A DNA stretch of 64,000 bases from Candidatus Methylomicrobium oryzae (GCF_016745425.1 NZ_JAERVK010000006.1:1-64000); one strand, 5' to 3'; shown: positions 8,199 through 22,080, counted from the first letter of the stretch. The notes: a model not told the origin generated them from the letters alone. Numbers and translations are program-made.

Positions 8199-9821
8199 AT
8201 GAAAAGTAAATCATCCGCTTTACCGAAAGCCTTTGTTTTCGGAATCGCCGGGCTGTTGCTGACCGGCTGTTCGACACTGGTCGAAAAAACGCCCGCGCGA
8301 TCCGAAATCAAAAACGTGATCATGATCATCGGCGACGGGATGGGACCGCAGCAGGTCGGCCTGCTGCTGTCTTATGCGCGGCAGGCGCCGCACGGCGTAC
8401 TGAAGAACCGTAAAACCGCGTTGGACAGGCTGGCCGAAAGCGGGCGTATCGGCATTTCGCTGACCTATCCCGACGGGGCGCTGGTCACCGATTCGGCGGC
8501 GTCCGCGACGCAACTGGCATCCGGTAAATTCGCCAAGGCTGAAATGGTCGGCCTGGATACGGACGGACACCCAGCGGAGAACGTCATCGAAAAAGCCAGA
8601 CGCTGGGGCAAGGCGACCGGCCTGGTCTCGGATACGCGCATCACCCACGCAACGCCTGCCGCGTTCGCCGCACACGAAACCCACCGCAGCCACGAAACCA
8701 ACATTCCCGAAGACTTGCTGGCCGCGAACGCCGACGTGATGCTGTCCGGCGGACTCGATTATTGGCTGCCCCAAGCCGCCGCCGAAAAGAATTCGCCCAT
8801 TCATCAGGAAATGGAGGCAAGTATCGAGCATGCGTTTCGAATCGATTCGGCGCGCAAGGACGGGAAAAACCTGCTGGATGCGGCCCGCAAACAAGGCTAC
8901 CGCCTGGTTTTCAACGCCCGCCAATTGCGGCAGGCATCCGGAAAAACCCTGGGGCTGTTTGCCGGCTCTGGGATGAGCAACGGCATCGTCGAAAACCGAA
9001 ACCGCTTGGACGCCGGCCATGCCGAACCGACGCTGGCAGAAATGAGTGATCAGGCGTTGAAAATCCTGGAACGGAACGAACGCGGCTTTTTTTTGATGAT
9101 CGAAGCGGGCCAGATCGATTGGGCGGCGCACCGGAACGATACGGGGCTCCTGCTGCATGAAATGCTCCGTTTCGATGCGATGCTCCACAAGGTTTTGGAC
9201 TGGATGGGCGAGCGCGAAGATACGTTGCTAATCGTGACCGCCGATCACGAAACGGGCGGCTTCGGCTTCAGCTACTCGGGCAAAAACATTCCTGCCCCCG
9301 AAACCCTGGCGAGCGGGCATGTTTTCAAGCCGAATTTCAATTTCGGCAATCCCGAAATTCTCGATAAACTGTACGCGCAAAAGCTCAGCTATCACGCCAT
9401 CTTTGCCGAATTCGACACCCTGCCGTCCAATCGAAGAACGGCTGCCGCGCTGGCCGAACGCATCAACCGCCATACCGAATTCGAAATCGGCACCCACGAA
9501 GCCGAAAGAATCTTGGCAACCGAGGCGAATGCAGATTACCGTCCCGATCATCCTTCGCTGAACGAAAAGACTGTTCCCAAGCTGGCGGCCAAAACCGCGT
9601 TTTTCGTCTATAAAAAGGACAACCGCGAAAATCTTCTCGCCGAACTTGTCGGCGCCCGGCAACAGGTCGTCTGGGCCAGCGGCACGCATACCAGCACGCC
9701 GGTTTTTGTATTTGCGAAAGGGGCCGGGCAAGCCGTCGAGCCGTTCGCGAACATTTTGCATCATACGGACGTCGGCCGCCTGATGATCGAGGCGTTACGG
9801 CCGAAGGATGCCGCAGACTAA
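8199..9821 (+). CDS. Alkaline phosphatase, lipoprotein form
   Basis: This 540-residue phosphomonoesterase belongs to the PhoA superfamily. The signal peptide ends in the lipobox LLTGC (Cys24), so the enzyme is predicted to be lipid-anchored in the envelope rather than free in the periplasm as in E. coli PhoA. Metal and nucleophile motifs are clear: MIIGDGMGPQQ (Asp ligand), VTDSAASATQLASG (nucleophile Ser near residue 99), SDTRITHATPAAFAAH, IEAGQIDWAAHRND and VTADHETGGF, plus a late SGTHTSTPVFVFAKG. GC content is like its neighbours. It would release phosphate from organic esters. No Pho box could be confirmed upstream. Confidence 0.93.
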   Translation: MKSKSSALPKAFVFGIAGLLLTGCSTLVEKTPARSEIKNVIMIIGDGMGPQQVGLLLSYARQAPHGVLKNRKTALDRLAESGRIGISLTYPDGALVTDSAASATQLASGKFAKAEMVGLDTDGHPAENVIEKARRWGKATGLVSDTRITHATPAAFAAHETHRSHETNIPEDLLAANADVMLSGGLDYWLPQAAAEKNSPIHQEMEASIEHAFRIDSARKDGKNLLDAARKQGYRLVFNARQLRQASGKTLGLFAGSGMSNGIVENRNRLDAGHAEPTLAEMSDQALKILERNERGFFLMIEAGQIDWAAHRNDTGLLLHEMLRFDAMLHKVLDWMGEREDTLLIVTADHETGGFGFSYSGKNIPAPETLASGHVFKPNFNFGNPEILDKLYAQKLSYHAIFAEFDTLPSNRRTAAALAERINRHTEFEIGTHEAERILATEANADYRPDHPSLNEKTVPKLAAKTAFFVYKKDNRENLLAELVGARQQVVWASGTHTSTPVFVFAKGAGQAVEPFANILHHTDVGRLMIEALRPKDAAD

Positions 9822-9934
9822 GGCTTTCTTACATCCATTCAGGCACAGTTCATCAAACTGTCACCGAATCGCCGCACGATTGTAACGAAACTGCCGCACA
9901 ATGTAGTCCTTCGAAACTCGATAGGAGCATTGTC

Positions 9935-10072
9935 ATGCAAACGCTCAAACGCAACCCTTGGCAAAACGTCCGCCTCAACCTGCTCTATTCGGCGCTGGGG
10001 CTGCCGGCGCTCAGCCTGCTGGTCGCCTGGTCGGTCGAACTGCTCGCCGAGGCTTTATTCCTGAAGTGGTAG
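9935..10072 (+). CDS. Small single-pass membrane protein
   Basis: This 45-residue ORF has a good ribosome binding site (AGGAG, seven bases before the ATG). It begins with a basic segment (MQTLKRNPWQNVRLNLLY) followed by one hydrophobic helix (SALGLPALSLLVAWSVELLAEALF) and ends LKW. The layout is typical of a small inner-membrane protein with the N terminus inside. I recognise no family. It lies 113 bases after the alkaline phosphatase gene. Confidence 0.55.
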   Translation: MQTLKRNPWQNVRLNLLYSALGLPALSLLVAWSVELLAEALFLKW

Positions 10073-10753
10073 CTCCACGTTCTTGTCCCGTATAAATTAC
10101 GGGCGATACTCCCCTCGCCGATGCCGCGGTCAGGACGGTATGCTCTCGCTCTGCATGCCATAACCGCAGAGTGGTTCGATCGGCGTTCCCCCGCCGGCAT
10201 TCATCGTGATGCCTCCTTTGCCCAGCTTGGGTTCCCCCCGTTGTAAGATACGCTGTGCGTACCTTTTCATCCTCATGGTACGCATAGCGTACCCTACAAC
10301 TGCCTGCCGCCATCCCCCTAGGGGGTGTTCGGCCAGTCCCAATGCTCGACACCCGCCATTAACGTCAAAATCGATGAACGGCTTGGGGCCTTCTCCCTTC
10401 TTCTCCGCATCCCTGCAATTTTCGTTTCGGAAACGGCTCCCCCATTTCTCCTTCATTCTCTTTATAGTTGCAAACGGTCTAAAATCAGGCTTCGAGCGGT
10501 TACCGAAGGAAGCAAATCCATTAGAGGGATTTCAAGAAAAACCGGGCCATGAGCCGGAGCAATCGCGCCATAATCTCTATCATCCTGATTTGACAAGGCC
10601 TAGCCGGAGTCGCGCCTCTATTGTAAAGATAGCGAGCCTGCCCTTGGGTCATCAGTCTTTAGAAAAGCAAATGATTAATTATTTATAATATGCTAATGTT
10701 ATTTTTATAGGCTTTATTTATCCCCGTTTTTTACTCTGAAGAGGCTGCAAATC
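10073..10753. other. Intergenic region with repeat, no convincing gene
   Basis: This 681-bp stretch holds the inverted repeat at 10241-10299 and otherwise only short frames without start context or family resemblance. Composition turns AT-rich from about 10650, consistent with a promoter region for the YeeE/YedE pair (TATAATATGC at about 10684). Confidence 0.5.
10241..10299. repeat. Inverted repeat (REP-like), copy 2
   Basis: The left arm 10241-10263 and right arm 10277-10299 pair over 23 bases with three mismatches, around a 13-nt loop. The sequence is a diverged relative of 5748-5812, sharing TACGCTGTGCGTACC in the left arm and AGCGTACCCTAC in the right arm. The left flank, CCTCCTTTGCCCAGCTTGGG, also resembles that of the first copy. 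Confidence 0.8.
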
Positions 10754-11185
10754 ATGGAAAATTTCACTCCCTATTCCGCCTTGGCGGGCGGCGCCCTGAT
10801 CGGGATCGCCAGCGCGATGCTGTTGTTTTTCAACGGGCGGATTGCCGGCATCAGCGGGATCATGAACGGCGTGTTTTTCGCGCCGAAAAACGACCGGGCC
10901 TGGCGGCTGCTGTTTCTGGCCGGCCTCGTTGCCGGCGGAGGACTCCTTCAATGGCTCATGCCCGGCTTCAATGTCCCGCGTCAAGGTTATCCGGTCGAAT
11001 TGCTGGCAATCGGCGGTTTTCTGGTAGGCGTCGGGACCCGGATCGCAAACGGCTGTGTCAGCGGCCACGGCGTCTGCGGAATCGCTCGCCTGTCAATTCG
11101 CTCGATCGCGGCGACGCTGACCTTTATCGTCGCCGGCATGCTCACCGTCTACGTAATCCGCCACCTGTTGGAGCTAACCGCATGA
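10754..11185 (+). CDS. YeeE/YedE family membrane protein, first half
   Basis: This 143-residue membrane protein belongs to the YeeE/YedE sulfur-transport family. Four hydrophobic segments are visible, and the hallmark loop [20 protein letters not shown] contains the conserved Cys pair. Family members such as TsuA take up thiosulfate; the short split versions are often found as pairs. The gene overlaps the next one by four bases (ATGA), so the two are translationally coupled and probably form one transporter. The substrate is not proven by sequence. Confidence 0.88.
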   Translation: MENFTPYSALAGGALIGIASAMLLFFNGRIAGISGIMNGVFFAPKNDRAWRLLFLAGLVAGGGLLQWLMPGFNVPRQGYPVELLAIGGFLVGVGTRIANGCVSGHGVCGIARLSIRSIAATLTFIVAGMLTVYVIRHLLELTA

Positions 11186-11598
11186 AGACTGATGCAATCG
11201 CATTTCTGAGTGGGATTTTATTCGGCACGGGTCTGGCGCTTTCGCACATGATCGATCCGAACAAAGTGTTGAACTTTCTCGATGTGACTGGCCGCTGGGA
11301 CCCCAGCCTGCTGCTTGTGATGATCGGAGCGCTGGCCGTTGCGATGACTGCCTTCCGAATCATTCTGAAACGTCGCGTGCCACTCTGGTCCGGGTCTTTT
11401 CAACTTCCTCAAAAGGCCGCCATCGATCCGAAACTGATCTTTGGCGCGGCCATTTTCGGCATCGGCTGGGGCATGAGCGGTTACTGTCCCGGCCCTTCGG
11501 TCACCGGCCTGAGCCTGTTGTCTCGGGAGTCGATGATCATGATCCTCGCAATTTATTCCGGCTTTTTCGTCACCCACCGCCTGCTGGACAAGCCCTAG
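11182..11598 (+). CDS. YeeE/YedE family membrane protein, second half (DUF6691-type)
   Basis: This 138-residue membrane protein has four hydrophobic segments and the conserved loop GIGWGMSGYCPGPSVTGL, the second half-motif of the YeeE/YedE family. The start ATG at 11182 overlaps the stop codon of the preceding gene. It would pair with that protein to form the full set of half-motifs seen in one-chain members. The probable cargo is a reduced sulfur species such as thiosulfate or persulfide sulfur. It is followed by a hairpin at 11611. Confidence 0.87.
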   Translation: MKTDAIAFLSGILFGTGLALSHMIDPNKVLNFLDVTGRWDPSLLLVMIGALAVAMTAFRIILKRRVPLWSGSFQLPQKAAIDPKLIFGAAIFGIGWGMSGYCPGPSVTGLSLLSRESMIMILAIYSGFFVTHRLLDKP

Positions 11599-11610
11599 CC
11601 CCCGCCAATT

Positions 11611-11639
11611 CGGCAACGCCCCTGGTCCGGACGTTGCCG
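11611..11639 (+). terminator. Hairpin after the YeeE/YedE pair
   Basis: CGGCAACG at 11611-11618 pairs perfectly with CGTTGCCG at 11632-11639 around a 13-nt loop. It directly follows the second transporter gene. The downstream bases CCTCTTTC are only weakly U-rich, so it may act as a terminator or an mRNA 3' stabiliser. Confidence 0.55.
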
Positions 11640-11768
11640 CCTCTTTCGGCGCCTCGATTTTCCTTCGATTTATCAGGTGTCCGAAGGGAACAGGAATGTT
11701 AAAATTTTCCTTTTTGCACGCTGCCTCGGCGCAGTGTCTTTTTTGTCTAGGAAAACGTCCCCGTATCC

Positions 11769-12227
11769 ATGAAACGACTGATCGAAACCAGAATAGTGAA
11801 CCCGCTGCTCGAACAATACGGCGTTCCGTCCTATAAAACCGTCGGCTCCGCGGGAATCGATCTGATAGCGTGCATTCCGGAGTCCGTCGTGATCGGCGGC
11901 CGGCAAAACCGGCTGATCGGCACCGGCCTGGCGATCAATATCCAGGACCCCGGACTGGTCGCGGTCGTCGCGAGCCGAAGCGGGCTGTGCCTGAATCACC
12001 AGATCAGGGTCGGTCAAGGCGTCGGTATCATCGATTCCGATTACCATGGCGAAATCGGTGTGATCCTGCACAATGACGGCGAAAACGATTACACCGTCAA
12101 CCCGGGCGAGCGGATCGCGCAGCTGCTTTTCATGCCGGTCGTCCAAGTGGCGCTTAAACTCGTTTCCGAATTTACGACTGTTACCGACCGCGGAACCGGC
12201 GGCTTCGGCTCGACGGGGAAAGCCTAA
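11769..12227 (+). CDS. dut: dUTP diphosphatase
   Basis: Dut hydrolyses dUTP to dUMP and pyrophosphate, keeping uracil out of DNA and feeding dTMP synthesis. The 152-residue length is normal. All five family motifs are visible: SAGIDLIAC (I), [11 protein letters not shown] (II), [14 protein letters not shown] (III), [12 protein letters not shown] (IV) and [10 protein letters not shown] (V, the flexible P-loop-like tail). It acts as a homotrimer in the cytoplasm. The order dut-algC-argB is also known from pseudomonads, which supports a gammaproteobacterial host. Confidence 0.96.
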   Translation: MKRLIETRIVNPLLEQYGVPSYKTVGSAGIDLIACIPESVVIGGRQNRLIGTGLAINIQDPGLVAVVASRSGLCLNHQIRVGQGVGIIDSDYHGEIGVILHNDGENDYTVNPGERIAQLLFMPVVQVALKLVSEFTTVTDRGTGGFGSTGKA

Positions 12228-12448
12228 TGTTTTTTCCTGTTACCGGTTATTCTTAAGCGGATTCGAAAGCGCCTGCACAGATGCCGCCGGAAGACGCGCT
12301 CCCGAAATCGCTTTCCCAAGCGCCGTACCGCGTGTTTCGGCGCCGCCCCGGCGCGACGGGAAAAGCGGGGGTGGCCCGATCGCGACCGGTTGGCGCCCCG
12401 CGCTTAAAACCCACCCGTCTGATTTTTATTCATTTTAGGATATAGAGG

Positions 12449-16925
<4,477 letters not shown>

Positions 16926-17005
16926 GACGTTAAAAGAAATAGAAAAAGCCTTCTAAAGTATAGCGAAAGTTCCGCATCTTCAAACGGCTGTCGAGGTTTG
17001 TTTCT

Positions 17006-17033
17006 CCCTGCGGGCACGTATGTTCCCGCAGGG
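17006..17033. terminator. Hairpin between yggT and the DUF4124 gene
   Basis: CCCTGCGGG at 17006-17014 pairs exactly with CCCGCAGGG at 17025-17033 around a 10-nt loop, ten bases beyond the yggT stop codon. It probably ends the proC-yggT transcript or blocks 3' decay. No clear U tract is present on either strand. Confidence 0.5.
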
Positions 17034-17043
17034 GGGAGGGCTA

Positions 17044-17622
17044 TTACCAGGCGATCAGAGCAGCCAGCTGGCTCAAAGGCGGCAGGATAATCATCCGGGC
17101 GACCTGCAGAAACAGTAACGCGGCGAGCGGCGACAGGTCGATGCCGCCCAAATCGGGAATGATTCTTCTGAAAATATTGAGCACGGGCTCGGTCAGACTG
17201 TAAAGAATCGACGAAGCCGCGTCGAACCGGCCCGGATTCAGCCAGCTCAATAACGCACGGGCGATGATCGAGAAGATAAAGACATTGAACAATAAATTGA
17301 TCAGCTCCATGATCGCGATCAAAGTCAGGGCTCCGATTCCGAGCGTCGCACCCTGCAGCAGGCCGATCAGAAAATTCGCCAGCATCTGCAGGAACAGCAT
17401 CAGAATCAACGAAGACGTGTCGATCTTGCCGATCGGCGGAATGTACCGGCGCATCAGACGCAGCGGAGGCTGGGTCGCCCTGACCAGAAACTGCGAAATC
17501 GGATTATAAAAATCGGCGCCGCACCACTGCAGCAGGAAACGCATCAATACCGCCAGAATGTAAAGCGAGGACAGCGCCTCGATAACCAAAACGAGCGGAT
17601 CGGTAAAATAACTTGCATTCAT
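17044..17622 (-). CDS. yggT: YggT family membrane protein
   Basis: This 192-residue protein is made of two similar YggT repeats, each with two TM segments around an LNPGRF- or FYNPISQFLVR-type motif (PISQFLVRATQPPLRLMRRYIPPIG and RIIPDLGGIDLSPLAALLFLQ). Function is not firmly established; relatives affect envelope or osmotic tolerance and cell-division-linked processes. Its start overlaps the proC stop codon by one base (TAATG), the common proC-yggT pairing in gammaproteobacteria. Confidence 0.92.
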   Translation of the reverse strand: MNASYFTDPLVLVIEALSSLYILAVLMRFLLQWCGADFYNPISQFLVRATQPPLRLMRRYIPPIGKIDTSSLILMLFLQMLANFLIGLLQGATLGIGALTLIAIMELINLLFNVFIFSIIARALLSWLNPGRFDAASSILYSLTEPVLNIFRRIIPDLGGIDLSPLAALLFLQVARMIILPPLSQLAALIAW

Positions 17623-18449
17623 TAATTGAACTCCGGTTGGTTGGACATTTCGACCGAACGGTCGCGTGCCGCATGGAGCGCTTTCGAAACCAGTTCCTCG
17701 AAACCGCCTTGCTGAAAAGTTTCGATCGCACGCTGGGTCGTGCCGCCCGGCGAGGTCACGCGCTTGCGCAACAACTCAGGGGTTTCGCTCGATTCCAGCG
17801 CAATTTTTGCCGCGCCCAATGCGGTCTGCAGCACCAGCAGGCGCGCCGTTTCCTCGGTCAGTCCCAGTTCCGCCGCCGCTTTCTCCATCGCTTCCATCAG
17901 CAGGAAGTAATAAGCCGGTCCGCTGCCCGATACGGCCGTTACCGCATCCAGCTCTTTTTCATCCTTGACCCAAAGCGCAATACCGACCGAACGCAAAATG
18001 TTTTCGGCCATGCTGCGCTGCTCGGCGCCGACATTGTCGTTCGCATGCAGGGCCGTGGCGCCGGTCAGTACCAACGCCGGCGTATTCGGCATGCAGCGGA
18101 CGATCGCGATGTCCGCCCCCAGCCAGGCGCTGAGGCTGCGTTCGCCGATGCCGGCGGCAATCGAGACGACCAGCGGTTTACGCTGCTGAATCGCCGGCGC
18201 GATCTGTCTCGCCACATCGCGCATGATCTGCGGCTTCACCGCCAGCACGACGACATCCGCCTCGTCGACCGCCGTTTCGTTCGATGCCGTCACGTTGACT
18301 TTCAGGCGCTCCGCCAGCGACTTGAGCTGCTCGGAATTGATGTCGGAAACCCGGATGCTGGAAGGCTCATGACCGGAAGCGATCAGGCCGCTGATCAGGC
18401 TCGTCGCCATATTGCCGCCGCCGATAAATCCAATTTTTTGTGTTTTCAT
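17622..18449 (-). CDS. proC: Pyrroline-5-carboxylate reductase
   Basis: ProC reduces pyrroline-5-carboxylate to proline with NAD(P)H. The 275-residue protein shows the Rossmann motif IGFIGGGNMATSLISGL, then VVLAVKPQ, IVRCMPNTPALV, AVSGSGPAYYF and VTSPGGTTQRAIE, which are the family's cofactor and substrate blocks. I selected the ATG at 18449: it is preceded by AGGTGAAA, while the upstream Met at 18509 has no family similarity. It is coupled to yggT. The usual upstream yggS gene is absent here. Confidence 0.96.
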   Translation of the reverse strand: MKTQKIGFIGGGNMATSLISGLIASGHEPSSIRVSDINSEQLKSLAERLKVNVTASNETAVDEADVVVLAVKPQIMRDVARQIAPAIQQRKPLVVSIAAGIGERSLSAWLGADIAIVRCMPNTPALVLTGATALHANDNVGAEQRSMAENILRSVGIALWVKDEKELDAVTAVSGSGPAYYFLLMEAMEKAAAELGLTEETARLLVLQTALGAAKIALESSETPELLRKRVTSPGGTTQRAIETFQQGGFEELVSKALHAARDRSVEMSNQPEFN

Positions 18450-18694
18450 TTTCACCTTGCTTTGATGATTGCGGAAATATTTTACCCTATATAAGGTTTG
18501 GAACATCAATCACAAGGTTATGGCGAGAATTCCTTGGAAAAAATGCCGGCCGGCGTCGATCGGGTACTGCCGGCAACGGCTTTTTGCCGTCTCATCATTC
18601 AATCAATACGGACCGGATGAAAGCAGCCTAATAAAAATAGGCATACTGATGATTGGAGCAAACCGGAAGCCCGGCACCTTGACCCCGGAAAATC

Positions 18695-19201
18695 TTATTT
18701 CCCCGCACCGCAGCATCGCTTGAACTTTTTGCCGCTGCCGCAAGGGCAAGGCGCATTTTTGCCCAGATTGACGGTCGAGCCGATCTTGCCGAGCGACTTG
18801 ATCACGCCGTCCAGATAAAGCCAGCGGCCTTCCTTTTTGACGAATCGGCTCACCTCATGCAGAACACAGGCTTCCCCATCCTGCAGATAGTAAGCTTTGA
18901 ATTCGACGAGTCCCTTGTCGTCCTGAGGTCCGCCCTTTTTGGTATCGACTATTTCAAGATGCTGCCAGACCGCCGTCTCGCGGGAAAAATCAATGCTGTC
19001 CGGGCATTTGTCGCTGTCCCAGGTCTCACGTAGGTAATCGGCGTTACGCTGTGCGTAAGCGGTAAAGCGCGAGCGCATCAAGGCTTCGGCGGTGAAAGGC
19101 ATTGCCTTTGCACAAATGTAAATCCCACAGCATTCATCATAGCTGCGACCAGATCCACACAAACAAGGCGCTAAATTATCTATCAATCCAATTCTCCTCA
19201 A
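18695..19201 (-). CDS. ychJ: YchJ family SEC-C protein
   Basis: This 168-residue cytoplasmic protein has two Cys clusters of the SEC-C type: PCLCGSGRSYDECC at the N terminus and NAPCPCGSGKKFKRCC at the C terminus. Both are expected to bind zinc. Between them lies an NTF2-like domain (AEALMRSRFTAYAQRNADYLRETW, VEFKAYYLQDG, HEVSRFVKKEGRWLYLDG). This is the YchJ/UPF0225 architecture. The molecular role is unknown. Confidence 0.92.
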   Translation of the reverse strand: MRRIGLIDNLAPCLCGSGRSYDECCGIYICAKAMPFTAEALMRSRFTAYAQRNADYLRETWDSDKCPDSIDFSRETAVWQHLEIVDTKKGGPQDDKGLVEFKAYYLQDGEACVLHEVSRFVKKEGRWLYLDGVIKSLGKIGSTVNLGKNAPCPCGSGKKFKRCCGAGK

Positions 19202-19564
19202 AAAAGAACTACTAAAATTCGGGCCCTGGCTTATTCCAGGGCTGGCTGGCGGTGCTGTATTTTACCGTGCATGGCGTATTTTTAGAGGGCCCCAAAAAAT
19301 TATTAACACTCACACTTCCGATCCTTTTCATCTGCGACTTGAACACTGGAAGAAATTGTTTTTTCTGCGCTGCTGAAGCGGCCGTACCGCACCGATGGGG
19401 ATGCAAGTCGACCAGCTGTTACCGCCGCCGTAAAATTCAAGCTAATAGCGATGCTGAATCTTGATGCGACTTAATACTCAATAATGAATTTTTGCTTTTG
19501 ATTAGCATTAACTAGTGGGCACATCTGAACTATACTCGACCGCAAAGCTATAAGGTGAACATTC
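19202..19564. other. Intergenic region upstream of the pilin cluster
   Basis: This 363-bp stretch holds no convincing gene. A GGGCCCTGG...CCAGGGCTGG palindrome lies near 19222-19245. The right part (19440-19560) is AT-rich and should carry the pilin cluster promoter; AAGGTG precedes the fimT start. Confidence 0.45.
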
Positions 19565-20062
19565 ATGAAGAAAACGCTCAATGCCGGCTTTACGCTTATC
19601 GAACTAATGATCGTCATCGCCATTGTCGGAATTATAGCTGCGCTGGCGGTTCCTTCCTATCGGGCCATGATCGAAAAAAATCGATTGAAAGAAGCAGCCG
19701 AGTCTTTGGCTTCCGATATGCGATTTGCAAGAACCGAAGCCATTAAAAAAAGTAAGGATTTAAGATTAACGCTGGTCGCCGCAACCTGGTGTTACGGAAT
19801 TGACGACGGCAATACGGCATGTAACTGCGGAACACCCGGAGATTGCGCCATCAAAGCCGTCGATGGCACTCAATTTCAAGGCATTACATTAGATAACAAT
19901 AACAGCGTAACTTTTACCTTTAGGCGGGGAACGGCTAATGCCATGGGGACAACATTGAGCTCAGCCAATTACCAGGCCAGGGTCGTGGTTGCGGATGTTG
20001 GAAGGGTAAAGATCTGTACGCCTGCCGGCGCAACCGGATTGCAGGGTTATCCGGCCTGTTAA
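19565..20062 (+). CDS. fimT: GspH/FimT family minor pseudopilin
   Basis: This 165-residue type IV prepilin has a short basic leader and the PilD cleavage site NAG|FTLIELMIVIAIVGIIAALAVPSY, with Glu at +5. Downstream RMAMI-like helix residues and MRFARTEAIKKSKDLRLTL match the GspH/FimT domain. The C-terminal half has Cys pairs (ACNCGTPGDC). It would prime pilus assembly as a minor pilin in the inner membrane complex. It is the first gene of a five-gene pilin cluster and is followed by pilW after 19 bases. Confidence 0.9.
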   Translation: MKKTLNAGFTLIELMIVIAIVGIIAALAVPSYRAMIEKNRLKEAAESLASDMRFARTEAIKKSKDLRLTLVAATWCYGIDDGNTACNCGTPGDCAIKAVDGTQFQGITLDNNNSVTFTFRRGTANAMGTTLSSANYQARVVVADVGRVKICTPAGATGLQGYPAC

Positions 20063-20081
20063 ACCAATAACGAGAATCACA

Positions 20082-20783
20082 ATGACGAAACAGCACGGTA
20101 TTAGCCTGATTGAAATCATGATTAGTCTATCGATCGGTTTGATTATTATCGCTGCGGCTATCACCATCTATATCACATCGGTCAAAGGCAGTGCGGACAT
20201 AGCCAAGTCGGCACGTTTAAACCATGATATGGATTCCGCGCTGGCCCTGATGGTTAATGATATACGCCGAGCAGGCTATTGGGGAGGGGCAAATATGGAC
20301 GCTGACAGCCGGGATAATCCGTTTACTGTTTCGGGAACGACCGATCTACAAATACCTTCCGCCAGTTGCGTTTTGTATACCTACGATGCAGATGAGGATG
20401 GAACCGTTGATCCGGATGAATATTATGGTTTCAGACTTAATGCTGGAAATATTCAGATGAGGTCTTCCAATATAGCTTGTGAGGCCGGCGGTTGGAATTC
20501 CCTCAATATCAGTGAGGGCAGAGAACAGGTTGAGATTACCGGCTTGACACTGGCCCAGTCCTTTAAATGCCTAAGAAAACGGTTAGACGCAGCAGATGCA
20601 AGTTATGACACTCCGTGCGCTGATGCCGCAGCCGCTGGCAATCTGGCGACTGATGACCGCGTGATCGAAACTCGCGAAATTTCCATTACGATGACCGGAC
20701 GCGCCAAGAATGACGCTACGGTCACCAAAACCCTCAGCGATCGCGTAAAAATAAGAAACGACCGTATTTTTACGCAAAGTTAA
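20082..20783 (+). CDS. pilW: Type IV pilus assembly protein PilW
   Basis: This 233-residue minor pilin has the leader MTKQHG|ISLIEIMISLSIGLIIIAAAI with Glu at +5. It continues with the PilW-type segment SARLNHDMDSALALMVNDIRRAGYWGGA. The rest is beta-rich with several Cys. PilW works with PilX, PilV and FimT/FimU to form the priming and tip complex of type IV pili. It lies between fimT and pilX in one transcription unit. Confidence 0.9.
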   Translation: MTKQHGISLIEIMISLSIGLIIIAAAITIYITSVKGSADIAKSARLNHDMDSALALMVNDIRRAGYWGGANMDADSRDNPFTVSGTTDLQIPSASCVLYTYDADEDGTVDPDEYYGFRLNAGNIQMRSSNIACEAGGWNSLNISEGREQVEITGLTLAQSFKCLRKRLDAADASYDTPCADAAAAGNLATDDRVIETREISITMTGRAKNDATVTKTLSDRVKIRNDRIFTQS

Positions 20784-20812
20784 AGATGCAAATCCAGGGC
20801 GGCGAAAATATC

Positions 20813-22051
20813 ATGATGAATTCCAGCATTTCCTTAAGGCAACGAGGCGCAGCCACATTATTGACGGCGCTGATTTTATTGATCTGCATCACGTTGGTAA
20901 CGTTGCTCGCTTCGAAAACCGTACTGGTGGAGACCCAGATATCGGCGGATAACTACCGCATGGCGCAAGCCGTGGCTGCCGCCAACGCCGCGATGGATTT
21001 TGGGGTCGGTTATTTTGATAACGGCGGCTTCGATCAAAAAATCAATGCTACCGGCGCTGCGGGCAACGACAGCATCGTTGATATTATCCCCGATCAGACC
21101 TATCCCTCGGCCGACGGGACGCAAACGACCACCGCCAGCCTGACCTTCAATAATGCTGCCGGAACACGCTGTGTCGCCGCCGGCGCGACACCCAACATGA
21201 AAGGCGGCCTGATAACAGCCGTAGGCCGCAGCGATGACGGACTGGCGGTCAGGACCCTATCGCAATGCGTGGGTACCATCGACATATTCGGCGGCAACGG
21301 TCCCAAACAGTCATTAATTTCGCGGGGCGGAGTCGGCCTAACGGGAAATTACCAGATCATTAACCGATTCTATAACACGACGGCATGGTCGGGAAATGCG
21401 GTGAACATCGGCGAGTCCGCCAGCGCTTCGACTTACATACGGCCTATCGGCACCAGCGAAAGCGACTTCACCCAAGCCGAACTGGAAGACGACGACACCA
21501 CTAATGACTACACATCAGAACCCATCTCCGATCGCAATAAAGGTAACGGCGTAGACACGATAGCAAGCGACCCTCGCCTGAGTTCGCTCACCGGCGACCA
21601 GTTCTTCAACAACTTCTTTTACGGCGATCGAGCGACGATCAGAGGACTCGCTACAAGCCTGAACCAAGTATATAGCGCCGGTAGTATAGGCTCAGCAAAA
21701 GACAAATCGGGTGTTGTCTGGATCGAAGGTAACACGAGCATGAACGGAGGAACCTACGGCACGCCAGCCAATCCTGTCGTCATGATCATTAACGGTAATT
21801 TAGAGGTACAAGGTAACCCTGTGGTCAATGGACTGCTTTATGTCACCGGCCAACTGGATGCCGCAGGGACAGTTAAGGTACTCGGTTCGGTCATCGTCGA
21901 AGGCGACCCCAGTATGGTTCCGGCAGGCGAAGATCCCGTAGTCGGCCATGGCGGCGTCGATTTGATCTACACCCCCTATACCCTGGATAGAGCGGCCAAT
22001 CCGATCATCGGCACAACAACGGTTATCAGCGGCTCGTGGCGCGACTGGTAA
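20813..22051 (+). CDS. pilX: Pilus assembly protein PilX
   Basis: This protein of about 412 residues starts with a PilX N-terminal segment: a basic leader, RQRG, then AATLLTALILLICITLVTLLASKTVL and ETQISADNYRMAQAVAAANAAMDFG. It is much longer than the roughly 170-200 residues of classic PilX. The extension carries a region resembling a polymer-forming, beta-helix-like stretch (VVMIINGNLEVQGNPVVNGLLYVTGQLDAAGTVKVLGSVIVEGDP). Two Met codons (20813 and 20816) and an earlier one at 20786 are possible starts; I prefer 20813 for its short leader. Similar long PilX-like proteins occur in methanotrophs and other environmental gammaproteobacteria. Confidence 0.85.
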   Translation: MMNSSISLRQRGAATLLTALILLICITLVTLLASKTVLVETQISADNYRMAQAVAAANAAMDFGVGYFDNGGFDQKINATGAAGNDSIVDIIPDQTYPSADGTQTTTASLTFNNAAGTRCVAAGATPNMKGGLITAVGRSDDGLAVRTLSQCVGTIDIFGGNGPKQSLISRGGVGLTGNYQIINRFYNTTAWSGNAVNIGESASASTYIRPIGTSESDFTQAELEDDDTTNDYTSEPISDRNKGNGVDTIASDPRLSSLTGDQFFNNFFYGDRATIRGLATSLNQVYSAGSIGSAKDKSGVVWIEGNTSMNGGTYGTPANPVVMIINGNLEVQGNPVVNGLLYVTGQLDAAGTVKVLGSVIVEGDPSMVPAGEDPVVGHGGVDLIYTPYTLDRAANPIIGTTTVISGSWRDW

Positions 22052-22080
22052 GGTTTCAGGCAATTCATCTGGTAGCTTAT

